In this document: positions 21,394 to 22,704 of the stretch, in pieces
Position numbering within the stretch: the first letter of the stretch is position 1
Layout of the letters: each line of letters starts with the position of its first letter
Source: CAYSWK01 sp964434735
GTDB taxonomy: Archaea > Micrarchaeota > Micrarchaeia > Anstonellales > Bilamarchaeaceae
DNA: 22,704 bases
NCBI GenBank assembly: GCA_964434735.1
Contig: CAYSWK010000014.1
Location: 1 to 22,704 of the forward strand
Direction: 5' to 3'
Program-made: the position numbers and the translations under genes
Notes under the pieces: model-generated
Databases searched by the model: none
Told to the model about the DNA's origin: nothing
What the model saw: the letters and a program-made list of their open reading frames with translations, nothing else

Positions 21394-22163
21394 AAGAGTC
21401 CCCGCTTAAAATACGAATCATACCAAGCCTCTTGTTAAAAGGCGGACGGTGCGTCAAGGGGGTGAATTTCACTAATTTCCGTGATACGGGAAACCCTGTA
21501 ATGGCAGCACGCGTGTACGACTCGCAAAAGGCCGATGAGCTTGTATTTCTTGATATTACTGCAACAAACGAAGGTAAGGAACCGCTTTACGAATTGGCGG
21601 CAAAAGTTGCAGATGAATGCTTCATGCCATTCACCATAGGTGGCGGAATCAAGACAATTGGCCAAATTGAAAAACTGCTCAAATGCGGTGCTGACAAGGT
21701 TTCCATCAATACTGCAGCTGTTGAGAATCCAAAGTTCATTACTGAAGCTGCATACGAGTTCGGGGCACAATGCGTCGTTGTTTCAGTTGACGTTAAAAAA
21801 ACACAAAAAGGGTACGAAGTGTACACCCATTCAGGAACAAAAGCAACAGGAAACGAACCGGTTTCATTCACAAAAAAAATGGAATCGCTTGGTGCGGGCG
21901 AAATTCTCCTGACCTCAATAGACCATGAAGGTACAAACAAAGGATACGATTTGGAGCTTACGCGCTCAGTTGCAGATGCGCTTACAATCCCAGTAATCGC
22001 ACACGGCGGGGTTGGTAATTTGCAACATCTTGTTGACGGCGTACGCCTCGGCCATGCATCGGCTGTCTCCTGTGCGAGCATGTTCCATTTTACTGATCAA
22101 AGCACCTTGATGGCACGAACGTACATGAAAACTGCAGGCTTGAACGTACGGCCGCAATGGTAA
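21390..22163 (+). CDS. HisF-like subunit of the sugar amidotransferase system (HisF2)
   Basis: A 257-aa TIM-barrel protein related to the HisF cyclase. The N-terminus IRIIPSLLLKGGRCVKG has Leu15 where true HisF has the catalytic Asp11 (CLDV), while the second catalytic Asp is kept (Asp134 in VSVDVK). Loss of the first Asp is typical of the HisF2 copies beside WbpG-type genes and argues against histidine synthesis. The barrel probably channels ammonia from HisH2 to the amidotransferase. It overlaps hisH2 by ATGA at 21390-21393 and converges on the next gene with a one-nt gap. Confidence 0.92.
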   Translation: MKESPLKIRIIPSLLLKGGRCVKGVNFTNFRDTGNPVMAARVYDSQKADELVFLDITATNEGKEPLYELAAKVADECFMPFTIGGGIKTIGQIEKLLKCGADKVSINTAAVENPKFITEAAYEFGAQCVVVSVDVKKTQKGYEVYTHSGTKATGNEPVSFTKKMESLGAGEILLTSIDHEGTNKGYDLELTRSVADALTIPVIAHGGVGNLQHLVDGVRLGHASAVSCASMFHFTDQSTLMARTYMKTAGLNVRPQW

Positions 22164-22164
22164 A

Positions 22165-22704
22165 TTATTTCTTCAAACCCTTGGCCGTATAAATAATACG
22201 CCCGGTCAATGCGTTTTCTAAAACGTCCTGCGGGGTGTACAGCCTGTCGCCCACGCATATAACGTCGCGCGCATCCTTGCCATCAATCAACTCGATGCTT
22301 GAAAATAAAATAGTCCCGCCTTGGGCAGCAACATAAAAACCACTTGCATCGATACGATAGATGATGCCGCTTTGAAACGGATGGAAATCAAAATCCTTCT
22401 TAAAAGATACGCCCTTAAGACGCACCTGCACTTTTGATTTTGAAGTATATGCAAAGGTCATTGCACCAGGATAGGGTTTTGAAAAGGCACGAACAAACCG
22501 ATCAATTTCTTCAGCGTTCCATGACCAATTGACAAACCCTTGTGCGTCTGTCGAAAGCCGCGGCCAATACATACTTTTTGACTCATCCTGCTTTGAAAGA
22601 GGAAAATCTGCTCCTTTTTGTATCCCGTCAAACAGTTTTGAAAATAATGTTTCACCTGCCTTGAAAATAAGCATATGGTGGTCGCTTGGAATCGCGTGTG
22701 AAGG
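22165..22704 (-). CDS. Second formyltransferase-like protein (C-terminal part, runs off the right edge)
   Basis: The frame is open from its stop at 22165 to the window edge; the upstream N-terminal part, including the active-site His, is missing, and the ATG at 22674 is internal. The remaining 179 residues match the 12940-13884 protein: DESKSMYWPRLS against DESKATYLPRRRP, VNWSWNAEEIDRFVRA against INWTWEKEYIERFVRA, and PYPGAMT against PYPGAFT. It is therefore a paralogue, carrying the end of the formyl_trans_N domain and the Fmt-like C-terminal domain. A likely role is N-formylation of a second amino-sugar position or substrate. Confidence 0.8.
   Translation of the reverse strand, partial: PSHAIPSDHHMLIFKAGETLFSKLFDGIQKGADFPLSKQDESKSMYWPRLSTDAQGFVNWSWNAEEIDRFVRAFSKPYPGAMTFAYTSKSKVQVRLKGVSFKKDFDFHPFQSGIIYRIDASGFYVAAQGGTILFSSIELIDGKDARDVICVGDRLYTPQDVLENALTGRIIYTAKGLKK

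Noticed and set aside
21587..22081. 164-aa minus-strand ORF inside the HisF-like gene
   Set aside because: Antisense shadow of a conserved TIM-barrel gene.
20767..22163. HisH and HisF as histidine biosynthesis enzymes
   Set aside because: The HisF-like protein lacks the first catalytic Asp, no other histidine gene is nearby, and a WbpG-type sugar amidotransferase is the first gene of the operon.
1..22704. CRISPR arrays, tRNA, rRNA, insertion sequences or prophage
   Set aside because: I saw no regular spaced repeats, cloverleaf-like stretches, ribosomal RNA segments, transposase motifs or terminal inverted repeats.

Overview
The window looks like a piece of an archaeal chromosome, probably a DPANN-type or related uncultured lineage; the exact lineage cannot be read from the sequence. 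The evidence is the promoter layout. First genes of transcription units have an AT-rich TATA element centred about 25-28 nt upstream of the start codon, as expected for leaderless archaeal transcripts. Several genes inside operons instead carry a GGTG- or GAGG-type ribosome binding site. PadR- and Lrp/AsnC-type regulators and a secreted beta-helix protein rich in N-X-S/T sequons fit the same picture. Coding density is very high, with many ATGA-type overlaps.

Layout. Positions 1-835 (minus) hold the N-terminal part of an exported beta-helix protein, followed by a methyltransferase (minus), MsrB (plus) and a membrane protein of unknown function (minus). Positions 2927-6746 (minus) form a PadR-headed operon: PadR, nucleotidyltransferase HddC, SIS isomerase GmhA, GHMP kinase HddA, a small Cys-tailed membrane protein and an SDR epimerase. 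Positions 6823-7923 (plus) carry a possible 35-aa ORF, a Cys/Met-rich protein and a nitroreductase. Positions 7940-14993 (minus) are a tight operon read in the order NeuB synthase, formyltransferase, PIG-L deacetylase, NeuC-type hydrolysing epimerase, hexapeptide acyltransferase, DegT aminotransferase, FlaA1-type 4,6-dehydratase, GmhB phosphatase. A nitrilase-family gene (15037-15786, plus) is next. Positions 15793-18947 (minus) hold CMP-nonulosonate cytidylyltransferase, a Gfo/Idh/MocA protein, a class III aminotransferase and a 40-aa membrane protein. An Lrp-type regulator (minus) is divergent from a three-gene plus-strand operon (19574-22163) for a WbpG/HisH2/HisF2 sugar amidotransferase system. 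The right edge cuts a second formyltransferase (minus).

How the genes work together. Two activated-sugar routes are visible. (1) GmhA, HddA, GmhB and HddC are the four steps from sedoheptulose 7-phosphate to GDP-D-glycero-alpha-D-manno-heptose. (2) The dehydratase, aminotransferase, acyltransferase, NeuC-type hydrolase/epimerase, NeuB-type synthase and NeuA-type cytidylyltransferase match the order of chemistry for a CMP-activated 5,7-diamino nonulosonic acid, more like legionaminic than pseudaminic acid because of the NeuC-type enzyme. Around it sit amine-modifying genes: a deacetylase, two related formyltransferases, an amidine-forming triad, and an aminotransferase/Gfo pair. This suggests an unusually decorated sialic-acid-like sugar with N-formyl and/or amidino groups. 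No glycosyltransferase, flippase or oligosaccharyltransferase lies in the window, so assembly and transfer must be encoded elsewhere.
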